A program made the translations under genes and the position numbers. Positions 14,318-22,126 of a stretch of 22,413 nucleotides of DNA are shown piece by piece; within the stretch, counting starts at the first letter, position 1, and each line of letters starts with the position of its first letter. Source of the stretch: Dehalococcoidia bacterium (GTDB lineage: Bacteria; Chloroflexota; Dehalococcoidia; E44-bin15). Location of the stretch: contig DAOWEF010000041.1 of assembly GCA_030638665.1 (NCBI GenBank), forward strand, positions 1-22,413. Reading direction: 5' to 3'. The notes under the pieces are model-generated. The model had not been told where the DNA came from and made no database searches. It worked only from the letters and a program-made list of their open reading frames with translations.

Positions 14318-14878
14318 CTAGCCTGCCCTTTCAAGGTATTCGCCGGTGCGTGTATCAACACGAACGATATCACCATTATTTACGAAAAGGGGGACCTGGA
14401 TGGTGATGCCCGTTTCCAGCTTGGCGGGCTTGCTCCCTGCTACCGCCGTATCCCCCTTAAATCCGGGGCCAGTTTCCACAATCTCAAGCGCCACTGAGTT
14501 GGGAAGCTCCACGCTTATCGGCTCGTCATTGTAAAAGAGTAACTCCAGGGACATCCCTTCCTTGAGGTAGTTAATGGTGTTGCCAAGCTGCTCCTGATTG
14601 AGCATGGTCTGATCGTAGCTTTCCGCATCCATGAAGTAATAAAGGCCGCCATCGCTGTAGAGGAATTGAACCCCGTGGCGGTCTAACCTCGCTCGGGGGA
14701 ATTTCTCGCTTGCCTGGAAGGTGCGCTCAATGGTGTGGCCCCCGCGAATATCGCGAAGCTTCAGCCTGACCTGGGCACTGCCTCGCCCTATCTTGATATG
14801 CTGCCAGTCAAGGATTTGGTAAAGCCCTCCCTCCAGCTCGATGGTGATGCCTTTCTTAAGCTCGCCAGTGCTGATCAT
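14318..14878 (-). CDS. efp: Elongation factor P with Arg32 at the loop tip
   Basis: A 186-residue EF-P that enters the ribosomal E site and relieves stalling at proline runs. It has the KOW-like N-terminal domain, central OB domain and C-terminal OB domain ending VDTRTGEYLERAG, the EF-P signature region. The loop that contacts the peptidyl-tRNA reads HIKIGRGSAQV rather than the common HVKPGKGxAF: residue 32 is Arg (codon at 14783-14785) in place of the Lys modified by EpmA or YmfI-type systems, and the preceding Pro is Ile. Arg is modified by EarP in some Proteobacteria; no modifying enzyme is nearby. ATG 14878 has AGGGG about eight bases upstream. A 63-base gap separates it from pepQ, the only sizeable gap in the run. 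Confidence 0.96.
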   Translation of the reverse strand: MISTGELKKGITIELEGGLYQILDWQHIKIGRGSAQVRLKLRDIRGGHTIERTFQASEKFPRARLDRHGVQFLYSDGGLYYFMDAESYDQTMLNQEQLGNTINYLKEGMSLELLFYNDEPISVELPNSVALEIVETGPGFKGDTAVAGSKPAKLETGITIQVPLFVNNGDIVRVDTRTGEYLERAG

Positions 14879-14897
14879 TCTTTTACCCCTTTTTTCG

Positions 14898-14915
14898 AAC
14901 TATTCTTAAATAGTT
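14898..14915. promoter_or_regulatory. AT-rich inverted repeat ahead of efp
   Basis: AACTATT-CTTA-AATAGTT is a perfect 7-bp stem with a 4-base loop in the gap between pepQ and efp. It is too AT-rich and lacks a T-run for a good terminator. It could attenuate or bind a regulator for the efp-xse half of the run. No convincing internal promoter was seen. Confidence 0.3.
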
Positions 14916-14941
14916 GTGATATTTAGAAAGCTATCGTGGTA

Positions 14942-16003
14942 TCAGTTTATCTTCTTGGCTCTGGAGAGCACCTTAACTCTACCCTGCTCTAAAACCATCA
15001 CATCCTCGATCCGTACTCCACCCCAGCCATTTATATAGATGCCCGGCTCGATGGTGAAGACCATGCCCTCGGCCAGCACGTCTTCGGAGCCTCTCCCCAG
15101 GCGCGGCGCTTCGTGGGCGGACAGCCCAATGCCGTGTCCCAGTCCATGCCCGAAATTCTCCCCATAGCCTCCCTGTTCGATAACCGTCCTCGCCAGGCTG
15201 TCTGCCTGCTCCCCACTCATCCCTGCCTCGATGGTGGCGATGGCAGTAAGCTGGGCACCGAGAACAAGGTCATATATTTTGCCGAAGTTTTTATCCTCAT
15301 TCCCCAGGCAGACGGTTCTGGAGAGATCGCTCGAATAGCCATCAACGCGAGCCCCTATGTCGATGACCACGGGCTCGCCGGGGAGCATCACGCGGTCAGT
15401 GGGCTGGTGGTGCGGAAGGGCGGAGTTAGGGCCTGAGGCTACGGTGACGTCGAAGGGGACGTTTTCGCTGCCCTTTTCCCTCAGTGTCTTCTCGATTTCC
15501 CATGCTGCCGCTTTCTCGGTCATCCCGGGATGGAGCAAGGACGAAAACTTCTCAAAGCTGGCATCTGAGATATCCACTGCCTTCATGATAAGCTCTCGCT
15601 CCTCATTATCCTTCACCGCACGCAGCGACTCCACGATTTCCTCGGTGGGCACTATTTCGATCTTTTCGACTTTGGCCGCCACCAGCTTTCGGTAGGTAGT
15701 AAAAGATAGGTCGTTTGCCTCCACCCCGACCCGTTTCACCTCAAGTGAGGATAGAAGGTCGGGGAGCCACCTTGGAGGGTCTCCCTCAGTTTGAAAAAGT
15801 TCAAAGGCTGGTGCCTGGCTTTTCGCCTGCTCGACATAGCGAAAGTCGGTAGCCAATATGGCGCTCTGCTGCGATATAAGGAGGAAGCCCGCTGAGCCGG
15901 TGAACCCGCTGAGGTAGCGGCGATTCTCTCCCTGAGAGATGAGGATGGCGTCAAGTCCCTCCTCCCCAAGCTTCTGACGCAGCCTCTCCAGGCGATAGGT
16001 CAT
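14942..16003 (-). CDS. M24B metallopeptidase, Xaa-Pro aminopeptidase/dipeptidase type
   Basis: A 353-residue creatinase-fold peptidase that cleaves N-terminal residues before proline or Xaa-Pro dipeptides, recycling peptides in the cytoplasm. It has an N-terminal creatinase-like domain (about 1-130) then the catalytic pita-bread domain with all five metal ligands: Asp215 in VVIDIGAR, Asp226 in GYSSDLSRT, His290 in GHGLGHGIGL, Glu319 in FTIEPGIYI and Glu333 in VRIEDVM. Spacings agree with PepP/PepQ enzymes. Length matches the Bacillus YqhT/PepQ-like group, which is often found next to efp, as here. The ATG overlaps the aroQ stop by ATGA. Whether it acts on dipeptides or longer chains is not decided by sequence. 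Confidence 0.92.
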   Translation of the reverse strand: MTYRLERLRQKLGEEGLDAILISQGENRRYLSGFTGSAGFLLISQQSAILATDFRYVEQAKSQAPAFELFQTEGDPPRWLPDLLSSLEVKRVGVEANDLSFTTYRKLVAAKVEKIEIVPTEEIVESLRAVKDNEERELIMKAVDISDASFEKFSSLLHPGMTEKAAAWEIEKTLREKGSENVPFDVTVASGPNSALPHHQPTDRVMLPGEPVVIDIGARVDGYSSDLSRTVCLGNEDKNFGKIYDLVLGAQLTAIATIEAGMSGEQADSLARTVIEQGGYGENFGHGLGHGIGLSAHEAPRLGRGSEDVLAEGMVFTIEPGIYINGWGGVRIEDVMVLEQGRVKVLSRAKKIN

Positions 16004-16440
16004 TTACTCTCTTTCAATTCGGCGACCAGTATCTCCAGCGCGTCGATATACCCCTGCCCGCCTTTACCGCTGATCTGCTTACCGGCGATGGGCTCAATCA
16101 CCGACTTATGCCGCCACTCCTCGCGGGCGTGGATATCTGAGAGGTGCACCTCGATCACGGGGAGGGCGCTGTCTTCGAGGGCATCCCGCAACGAGAGGCC
16201 GTAATGGGTGAGCGCCCCGGGGTTGATGATGATGCCCGCTGCTTCTGGGGCCTTGGCCTGGATGAAGTCGATGAGTGTTCCCTCGCTGTTCGACTGGAAG
16301 GTTAAAATTTCAGCACCCAGTTCCTGGGCCCTTTTCACCACCGTGGACTCGAGTTCCTCGAGGGTCTGATCCCCATAGAGCGCACGATTTCTCTTGCCCA
16401 GCATGTTCAGATTGGGCCCATGTATAAGAAGTATTTTCAT
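16000..16440 (-). CDS. aroQ: Type II 3-dehydroquinate dehydratase
   Basis: A 146-residue type II dehydroquinase, the third step of the shikimate pathway (3-dehydroquinate to 3-dehydroshikimate), usually a cytoplasmic dodecamer. Visible motifs are IHGPNLNMLGKR at the start, the catalytic Tyr22 in ALYGDQT, NSEGTLIDFIQ, INPGALTHYGLSLRDAL and EVHLSDIHAREEWRHKSV with catalytic His104. The true start is ATG 16440; the longer open frame upstream lies inside the recombinase gene and does not look like this family. It is 10 bases after the recombinase stop and overlaps pepQ by four bases. No other shikimate gene is in the window. The pairing aroQ-pepQ-efp is a common bacterial order. Confidence 0.96.
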   Translation of the reverse strand: MKILLIHGPNLNMLGKRNRALYGDQTLEELESTVVKRAQELGAEILTFQSNSEGTLIDFIQAKAPEAAGIIINPGALTHYGLSLRDALEDSALPVIEVHLSDIHAREEWRHKSVIEPIAGKQISGKGGQGYIDALEILVAELKESK

Positions 16441-16450
16441 ACTTTTCGTA

Positions 16451-17383
16451 CTAATCCCCTTCTTTCTTTGCTCTGGGGTGGGCTGCCAGATATACCTTCC
16501 GCGCCTGGCTCTGGGTGACATGGGTGTATATCTGGGTGGTTGAGAGGTTGGCGTGGCCGAGGAGTTCCTGAACCACCCGCAGGTCGGCGCCACCGTCGAG
16601 GAGGTGGGTCGCAAAGCTATGGCGCACCATGTGGGGAAATACCCTTTTATCAAGACCTGCCTCGAGGGCATACCTTGAGATTGCCTTTTGGAGGGAGCGC
16701 TCTGAGAGCCTTTTACCGTATCGATTGATAAATAGGGCTTCTGTCCTTGAATTGCCCAGGAGCTGCCTGCGACCTTCACGAAGATACATGTCGAGGGCGG
16801 AGGCTGCCGGCTTGCCGATGAGCACCATCCGTTCCTTGGCACCTTTGCCCCAGACGCGAATCTCCCGCGCTTCGATATTGACGCTTTCCAGGTCGAGCCC
16901 CACTATCTCGCTCACCCTGAGCCCGGAGGCGTAGAGGAACTCGAGCATCGCCCTATCTCGCTGCCCCTGAGGGGTGGTGGTATCGGGCGTCTCCAGGAGT
17001 TGGGCGACCTCGTCACTGGATAGGAAGGAGGGGAGCCTCTTTTCAAGCTTCGGCGAGGAGACGGTGAGCAATGGGTTTGAGGATATGAAATTCTGTTGCA
17101 TCAAATAGCCATAAAAGGAACGGAGTGCACTCAGTTTGCGGGACACGCTGGATTTTTCAAACCCCTGCTCCTGCAGGGTGGCGATGTAACGGCGCAGCAG
17201 GTGGCGATCCACCTCCTCCAGTGTGGCCACATTCTCCATATTAAGGAACTGCAAGAAGTGGCGCAGGTCATGGGTATAATTGCGCACCGTATACGGTGAG
17301 GCGTGGCGCTCTACCTCAAGATAGCGGATGTAGTTATGAACCAGCTTCTCTATACTTTCCCTGCTTTGAATTAGGGGGATCAT
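16451..17383 (-). CDS. Tyrosine recombinase XerC/XerD type
   Basis: A 310-residue tyrosine recombinase with an N-terminal SAM-like core-binding domain (about 8-100) and a C-terminal catalytic domain. The catalytic set is complete: Arg156 in GLRVSE, Lys180 in GKGAKER, His251 and Arg254 in HMVRHSFATH, His277 in LLGHANL and nucleophile Tyr286 in TQIYTHV. Xer proteins resolve chromosome dimers at dif; the compact size and position after topA fit a chromosomal Xer rather than a phage integrase. XerC and XerD cannot be told apart here, and the organism may use one or two. No dif-like site was found. ATG 17383 overlaps the topA stop by ATGA. Confidence 0.93.
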   Translation of the reverse strand: MIPLIQSRESIEKLVHNYIRYLEVERHASPYTVRNYTHDLRHFLQFLNMENVATLEEVDRHLLRRYIATLQEQGFEKSSVSRKLSALRSFYGYLMQQNFISSNPLLTVSSPKLEKRLPSFLSSDEVAQLLETPDTTTPQGQRDRAMLEFLYASGLRVSEIVGLDLESVNIEAREIRVWGKGAKERMVLIGKPAASALDMYLREGRRQLLGNSRTEALFINRYGKRLSERSLQKAISRYALEAGLDKRVFPHMVRHSFATHLLDGGADLRVVQELLGHANLSTTQIYTHVTQSQARKVYLAAHPRAKKEGD

Positions 17384-19500
17384 ACCTTGAGAGCCTCCCT
17401 CTCCACCTCATCTAATCTACTGCTGAACTCACATTTTATGCATCTTGCCATCGTCTTGCCCCGCATCACCAGCAGCCCACTGCACTGGGGACAGGGCTGC
17501 GATATAGGCCTATTGCTGGTAGTGAAATCACAATCAGGATAGCCTGTGCAGCCGTAGAAGGTGCGCTTTTTCCTGCTTTGCCGCACCACTAATTCGCTAC
17601 CGCACTTAGGGCAAGTGACGCCGATTTTTACCAGGAGAGGTTTTGTGTTCTTGCATTCTGGGTAGCCTGAGCAGGCCATAAACCTCCCGTAGCGCCCCAA
17701 TTTAATCACCATAGGTCTGCCGCATAGTGTGCAAACCTCATCCGTGGGCTCGTCCGCTATCTTGACCCTTACCATCTGTTGTTTTGCTGCCTGCAGCGTC
17801 TTTTCAAATGGGTCATAAAATTCCTCCAGGAAGGGAACCCACTCCCTCTTCCCCTGAGCGATCCGATCCAGCCCCTCCTCCATCTGAGCGGTGAACCCAA
17901 AATCGACGATGTCAGGGAAATGCTCGCAAAGTATGTCACTCACCAGAAAGCCAAGCTCCGCGGGGCAGAATCGCCCACCATCCTGTTCTACATAGCCCCG
18001 CTCCTGGATTGTGGCGAGGATGGGGGCGTAGGTTGAGGGGCGTCCGATTCCCCTCTCCTCCAGTGCCTTGACCAGGGTTGCCTCGGTGTAGCGATGTGGG
18101 GGTTGGGTGAAGTGCTGCTCGGGGAAGAGCCCTAGAAGCTTCAGGGGCTCACCATTCGCTAGCTCAGGAAGGGGAGCCTTCTCCTTTTCATCCTCAGTCT
18201 CATCCCTCCCCTCGCTATAAAGGATGGTGAAGCCGGGGAATTTCATTGTGGATCTGGTAGCCCTGAGGAGATAGGATTTTTTACCTTTTTCGCGTTTCGC
18301 TTCTATGTCCACCGCGGTGGTATCCAGTAAGGCGGCAGACATCTGGCTGGAGACCATCCGTTTCCAGATGAGTTCATAGAGCCTGAATTGGTCCCTGGTG
18401 AGATAGCCTTTAATCGCTTCAGGTTCCCGCCTTATTGAGGTGGGCCGGATAGCCTCATGGGCCTCCTGGGCTCCCTTCGCCTTCTTACGGAAGAAGCGAG
18501 GGTGTGGTGGCAGGAACTCAGCGCCATATTTTCCCTTGATGTAGGCGCGCGTTTCCTTCAGGGCCGAGGGGGCTACCCTCACCGAATCGGTGCGCATATA
18601 AGTGATCAGCCCCACCGATCCCTCCTTACCTATTGGTAGGCCCTCGTAGAGCTGCTGGGCGAGGGCCATGGTGCGCTTGGCGCTGAAGCGAAGCTTGCGC
18701 CACCCCTCCTGCTGGATGGTGCTGGTGATGAAGGGAGGCGCTGGCTGGCGAGCCACCTCCTTCTTTCGCACTTGGGCCACGGTGTAGCTCGCATGCTTAA
18801 GCTGGGAGACAATACTTTCAGCCTCCTCCTGGCTGCCAATATCGATCTTTTTGCCATCCGTAAAACCGAGAAGAGTGGCAGTGAAGCCCTCTTTTATGGC
18901 GATCTTTTCGAGTTGGGCGTCGATGGACCAGTACTCTTGGGGAACGAAACCCTGTATCTCCCGTTCTCGGTCAACGATCATTCTCAAGGCCACCGATTGA
19001 ACCCTTCCTGCGGAAAGTCCGCGTCTCACCTTCTGACCGAGGAGAGGGCTTATCTTATAGCCGACCAGCCTGTCGAGAATGCGGCGCGCCTGCTGGGCAT
19101 GAACCAGGTCCATGTCGATCTCCCTGGGATGGCGGAAGGCCTCGGCTACCGCCTCCTCGGTGAGCTCATGGAAAACCACCCGCTTCAGTGTCTTGCCATC
19201 CAGCTTGGCCGCCTGAACTAAATGCCAGGAGATGGCCTCGCCCTCGCGGTCGGGGTCAGTGGCAAGATATACCTCGGCAGCCTTCTTCGCTGTCTCCTTT
19301 ATTTCTTTAACCACTGCCCTCTTCTCATTGGGAACCTCATACTTGGGGTTGAAGCCCCCCTTCACATCCACCCCCAACCATTTCCTGGGCAGATCTCGCA
19401 CGTGTCCCACCGAGGCTTTCACGCTATATCCACTACCCAGCACCCTGCTTACCGTCTTCGCCTTAGCCGGAGATTCGACAATGACCAACCTTTTTGCCAT
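17380..19500 (-). CDS. topA: DNA topoisomerase I
   Basis: A 706-residue type IA topoisomerase that relaxes negative supercoils. Toprim domain: VIVESPAKAKT with Glu9 and DPDREGE with Asp82/Asp84 for magnesium. The active-site Tyr301 lies in GLITYMRTDSVR. The C-terminus carries three zinc-ribbon-like units starting CTLCGRPM, CPKCGSEL and CPQCSGLL; the first two have four cysteines (CxxC...CxxxxxC) and the third ends with CIKC. The order topA-xer is widespread in bacteria. Its ATG overlaps the last base of the dprA stop (TAATG), so translation is coupled. Full length, with no missing residues noted. Confidence 0.97.
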   Translation of the reverse strand: MAKRLVIVESPAKAKTVSRVLGSGYSVKASVGHVRDLPRKWLGVDVKGGFNPKYEVPNEKRAVVKEIKETAKKAAEVYLATDPDREGEAISWHLVQAAKLDGKTLKRVVFHELTEEAVAEAFRHPREIDMDLVHAQQARRILDRLVGYKISPLLGQKVRRGLSAGRVQSVALRMIVDREREIQGFVPQEYWSIDAQLEKIAIKEGFTATLLGFTDGKKIDIGSQEEAESIVSQLKHASYTVAQVRKKEVARQPAPPFITSTIQQEGWRKLRFSAKRTMALAQQLYEGLPIGKEGSVGLITYMRTDSVRVAPSALKETRAYIKGKYGAEFLPPHPRFFRKKAKGAQEAHEAIRPTSIRREPEAIKGYLTRDQFRLYELIWKRMVSSQMSAALLDTTAVDIEAKREKGKKSYLLRATRSTMKFPGFTILYSEGRDETEDEKEKAPLPELANGEPLKLLGLFPEQHFTQPPHRYTEATLVKALEERGIGRPSTYAPILATIQERGYVEQDGGRFCPAELGFLVSDILCEHFPDIVDFGFTAQMEEGLDRIAQGKREWVPFLEEFYDPFEKTLQAAKQQMVRVKIADEPTDEVCTLCGRPMVIKLGRYGRFMACSGYPECKNTKPLLVKIGVTCPKCGSELVVRQSRKKRTFYGCTGYPDCDFTTSNRPISQPCPQCSGLLVMRGKTMARCIKCEFSSRLDEVEREALKV

Positions 19501-20624
19501 TATTCCACCCTAACCCGGTAGTCCTCCCTGGCCTCCCGGGTAATGATATAGTTCATGCCACCAACCTGCTTTACCATCCCCTTAAGCTCCATCATCGCCA
19601 GGGTGCTCGAGACCGTAGCTATGGGGAGGCGCGACTGGTGTCCTACCTCATCGATGTGGGTTGGCTCTGGGGAGAGATTTCGTAAAATTTGCAAAATCAG
19701 GGACTCGGTCTTCGTGGCGGGAACAAGCTCCTTCGCCTCAACCTGTTGCACTGCCATAGTGAGGTTGAGTTCCTCAAGGATGTCATTGGCTCCCAATACC
19801 AGCTTCGCTCCCTCCTGGATCAATAGATTGGTTCCACGGCTCGCCGAGGACAGCACGCTTCCGGGAACGGCGAAGACCTCGCGGTTTTGCTCCAGGGCAT
19901 GGCCTGTGGTGATCAGGGCACCGCTCCCCTTCCCAGCCTCCACCACCATAACCCCCAGGCTCAGCCCGCTCATGATCCTGTTTCTCAGGGGGAAGTTCTC
20001 CCGCCTGGGTGGGGTGCCCAAGGGAAACTCGCTCACCAGTGCCCCACGCTCCATAACCTCGCGCGCCAGTTTCACGTGATCTCTAGGGTAAACAATGTCC
20101 AGCCCGCAGCCGAAGACAGCGATACTCCGTCCCCCGGAATCCAGCGCAGCGCGGTGAGCGGTGGCATCGATCCCTTTAGCCAGGCCGCTAACGATGGTGA
20201 TCCTGTTTCGCGCCAGATCGCCCACGATCTGTTCGGTAACCTCCCTCCCGTAGTAGGTGGGGCGACGGGTGCCCACCACGGCCAGTGACCAATCATCCTC
20301 AGGGGCAAAACGTCCCCTAACATAAAGCACTGGTGGAGAGTCGTATATCTCCTTCAGTCTAGAGGGGTAGGCCTCATCTTGCCAGGTGAGCACCGTTACC
20401 TTGTAACGCTCCAGCTTCTCCATCTCGGCATCGAGGGAGATCTTGGGGCGCCTTTCTATGATCGACTCGATGGATCGGTTGTCGAGCCCAGCCATCTCGA
20501 GCTCGGTGGCACTGGCCTGCCAGGCCCGCTCCATCTCGCCGAAATACTGTTCCAGCCGGGACAGCCTGGCTCGCCCGATCCCCGGAATCAGGGTGAATCC
20601 TACCCAGTACTTAGTGTCACTCAT
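19500..20624 (-). CDS. dprA: DNA processing protein DprA
   Basis: A 374-residue DprA/Smf protein that binds incoming single-stranded DNA and loads RecA during natural transformation; the gene is also present in many bacteria not known to be competent. An N-terminal helix-hairpin-helix-like segment (about 8-60, FTLIPGIGRARLSRLEQYF) is followed by the Rossmann-fold core (about 95-300) with AVVGTRRPTYYG, IVSGLAKGIDATAH, GCGLDIVYPRDH, SEFPLGTPPRRENFPLRNRI and GSGALITTGHALEQNREVF. A C-terminal winged helix (about 310-368, LSPEPTHIDEVGHQSRLP) is the DprA_WH domain. ATG 20624 has no Shine-Dalgarno; the promoter sits so close that the mRNA would start about four bases before the ATG. It heads the 12-gene run. 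Confidence 0.96.
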   Translation of the reverse strand: MSDTKYWVGFTLIPGIGRARLSRLEQYFGEMERAWQASATELEMAGLDNRSIESIIERRPKISLDAEMEKLERYKVTVLTWQDEAYPSRLKEIYDSPPVLYVRGRFAPEDDWSLAVVGTRRPTYYGREVTEQIVGDLARNRITIVSGLAKGIDATAHRAALDSGGRSIAVFGCGLDIVYPRDHVKLAREVMERGALVSEFPLGTPPRRENFPLRNRIMSGLSLGVMVVEAGKGSGALITTGHALEQNREVFAVPGSVLSSASRGTNLLIQEGAKLVLGANDILEELNLTMAVQQVEAKELVPATKTESLILQILRNLSPEPTHIDEVGHQSRLPIATVSSTLAMMELKGMVKQVGGMNYIITREAREDYRVRVE

Positions 20625-20634
20625 AAGTTAGATT

Positions 20635-20663
20635 ATTGTAGCACAGTAGTTAAGGTAAGCCAA
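20635..20663 (-). promoter_or_regulatory. Promoter of the dprA-topA-xer... run, leaderless
   Basis: Reverse strand TTGGCT (20658-20663), 17-base spacer, TACAAT (20635-20640), preceded by TGC as an extended -10. The same -35 hexamer occurs before tig. Initiation is expected near 20628, about four bases before the ATG. Confidence 0.65.
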
Positions 20664-20726
20664 ATACCCCTGCGGCACGAAGTTGGGGGGGGATTATGAG
20701 TAGATAGCGCTAAGGGTTGTGAGGTA

Positions 20727-22064
20727 TTATGGGTTTTCCTGAAGATAGCCTAATGGCAAGGGTGAGGTTTGTTTTAGTTTGGTGAAGTAGTCCTTGTTTT
20801 GGGCCTCCCAATTCTTGAGCACGCCATGCCCCATCTGCCTGAGGCGGAAATTCACCCACTGCCCCTTAAGGAACAGTTTGGTCATATTGACCCGAGAATA
20901 GTAGTGTCTCAGGGCTTGCATGGTTTGGCGCTGCATCTCCACGGGCGACAGATTGTCAGGCCAGTGGACCACATGGCCGCCATCGAAGAGTTTCCAGTCA
21001 GTGGGAAACCTGTCGGTAATGAATCGACCGCTGCTCTTTACTGCGGTATAAAGCTTGCTGCCTATGATAGGGACCAGAATGCAGAGCTGGAGGCTGTCTA
21101 CTCCCAGCCTATGATAGACATCGCTGTAGCCATCCGATATGAACATCCCGTGTATTTTAATGCCATACTTATGTAGCATCTTGATGCAGGCCCTAATGTC
21201 CTCCGGGGTCTGCTTTTTATTATAGCTCTTCAGCACCTCCGGCTTCAGCGACTCGAAGCCGATACATAGTACACCACAATTTGCCTTCGCCATTAGTGCC
21301 ACCATCTCCTCGTTCTTGGCTATATCTGCCCTGACCTGTGCTATCCAGTTAGGCGTTATTCTACGCTCAATCATCTTCTCTAATAGCTCCCTGGTTCTGG
21401 CCATATTGGCATCGAAATTGTCATCATAGAAGAAGATGCGCCGGTGCTTGAACCGTGATATCTCTTCAATAACGCTCTCCGTGGAACGGTAGCGGTACTT
21501 CCTGCCGAACATTGCAGTAACCGAGCAGAAGGTACACTCAAAGGGACAGCCCCTGGATGTGGAAACCGGGGTGAGCTGCATAGGTTTATTGGATCTGTCC
21601 ACTCCATCTATTAGGGAGAAATCGGGGAAGGGCAGATCGTCGAGATTTTCCACCGGGCTGCCGCTAATAATCTTCTCACCTCCATACCTGACCAGATCAC
21701 AGATTACTGACTCGCCTTCCCCGGTTACTACATGATCTGCATACTGAGCTGCCTCTTCAGGGAGAAAGGTGGCATGGCTGCCACCGATGATCACTCTTCC
21801 CCTGGGATTGAGCTGCCTGAATTTTTCGGCTATCTCATAGCCACGGGGGGCGGTGGACGTTATCATCGAGATGCCTAGAACATCCGAATCTTTGATCCGG
21901 GAATAGTCGATCTCTTTGATATTCTCGTTATAGATGGTAACATCATGCCCCTTGTTTTTCAGCATGGTGCCGATGTAGATGGGTCCTAGCAGAGGTAGAT
22001 ATTTAAGAATAGCGCTGTAGAAGTTGAAGAACGGGGTCTTTGGCTCTATGATGGAGATCTTCAT
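20727..22064 (-). CDS. B12-binding-domain radical SAM protein
   Basis: A 445-residue protein of the cobalamin-binding radical SAM group. Residues about 1-140 form a Rossmann-like B12-binding domain (PLLGPIYIGTMLKNKGHDV, IIGGSHATFLPEE, TGEGE); the usual DxHxxG cobalamin ligand is not visible, as in many relatives. The radical SAM core follows with the 4Fe-4S motif CPFECTFC (Cys173, Cys177, Cys180) after TSRGCPF, then FYDDNFDA and CIGFESL. The C-terminal 90 residues are basic and aromatic (YYSRVNMTKLFLKG). Such proteins include methyltransferases and lipid-modifying enzymes; the substrate here is unknown. ATG 22064 has GGAGGAGAAT upstream. It appears to be a single-gene unit ending 102 bases before dprA on the same strand. 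Confidence 0.9.
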   Translation of the reverse strand: MKISIIEPKTPFFNFYSAILKYLPLLGPIYIGTMLKNKGHDVTIYNENIKEIDYSRIKDSDVLGISMITSTAPRGYEIAEKFRQLNPRGRVIIGGSHATFLPEEAAQYADHVVTGEGESVICDLVRYGGEKIISGSPVENLDDLPFPDFSLIDGVDRSNKPMQLTPVSTSRGCPFECTFCSVTAMFGRKYRYRSTESVIEEISRFKHRRIFFYDDNFDANMARTRELLEKMIERRITPNWIAQVRADIAKNEEMVALMAKANCGVLCIGFESLKPEVLKSYNKKQTPEDIRACIKMLHKYGIKIHGMFISDGYSDVYHRLGVDSLQLCILVPIIGSKLYTAVKSSGRFITDRFPTDWKLFDGGHVVHWPDNLSPVEMQRQTMQALRHYYSRVNMTKLFLKGQWVNFRLRQMGHGVLKNWEAQNKDYFTKLKQTSPLPLGYLQENP

Positions 22065-22097
22065 ATTCTCCTCCAGGTTCTTTGGCTGAATTGGTGA

Positions 22098-22126
22098 ATT
22101 ATAACATAGTATCCAATCGCTGGCAA
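22098..22126 (-). promoter_or_regulatory. Promoter of the radical SAM gene
   Basis: Reverse strand TTGCCA (22121-22126), 17-base spacer, TATAAT (22098-22103), preceded by TGT as an extended -10. Initiation near 22091 leaves a leader of about 27 bases with a strong GGAGG. Confidence 0.75.

Noticed and set aside
16441..16842. N-terminal extension of aroQ
   Set aside because: It lies within the recombinase gene in another frame, and the aroQ family begins at the MKILLIHGPN start with normal length.
16451..17383. Possible integrase marking a mobile island
   Set aside because: The recombinase is compact, embedded by overlap in a housekeeping run after topA, and no attachment repeats or cargo genes were seen, so a chromosomal Xer is the better reading.
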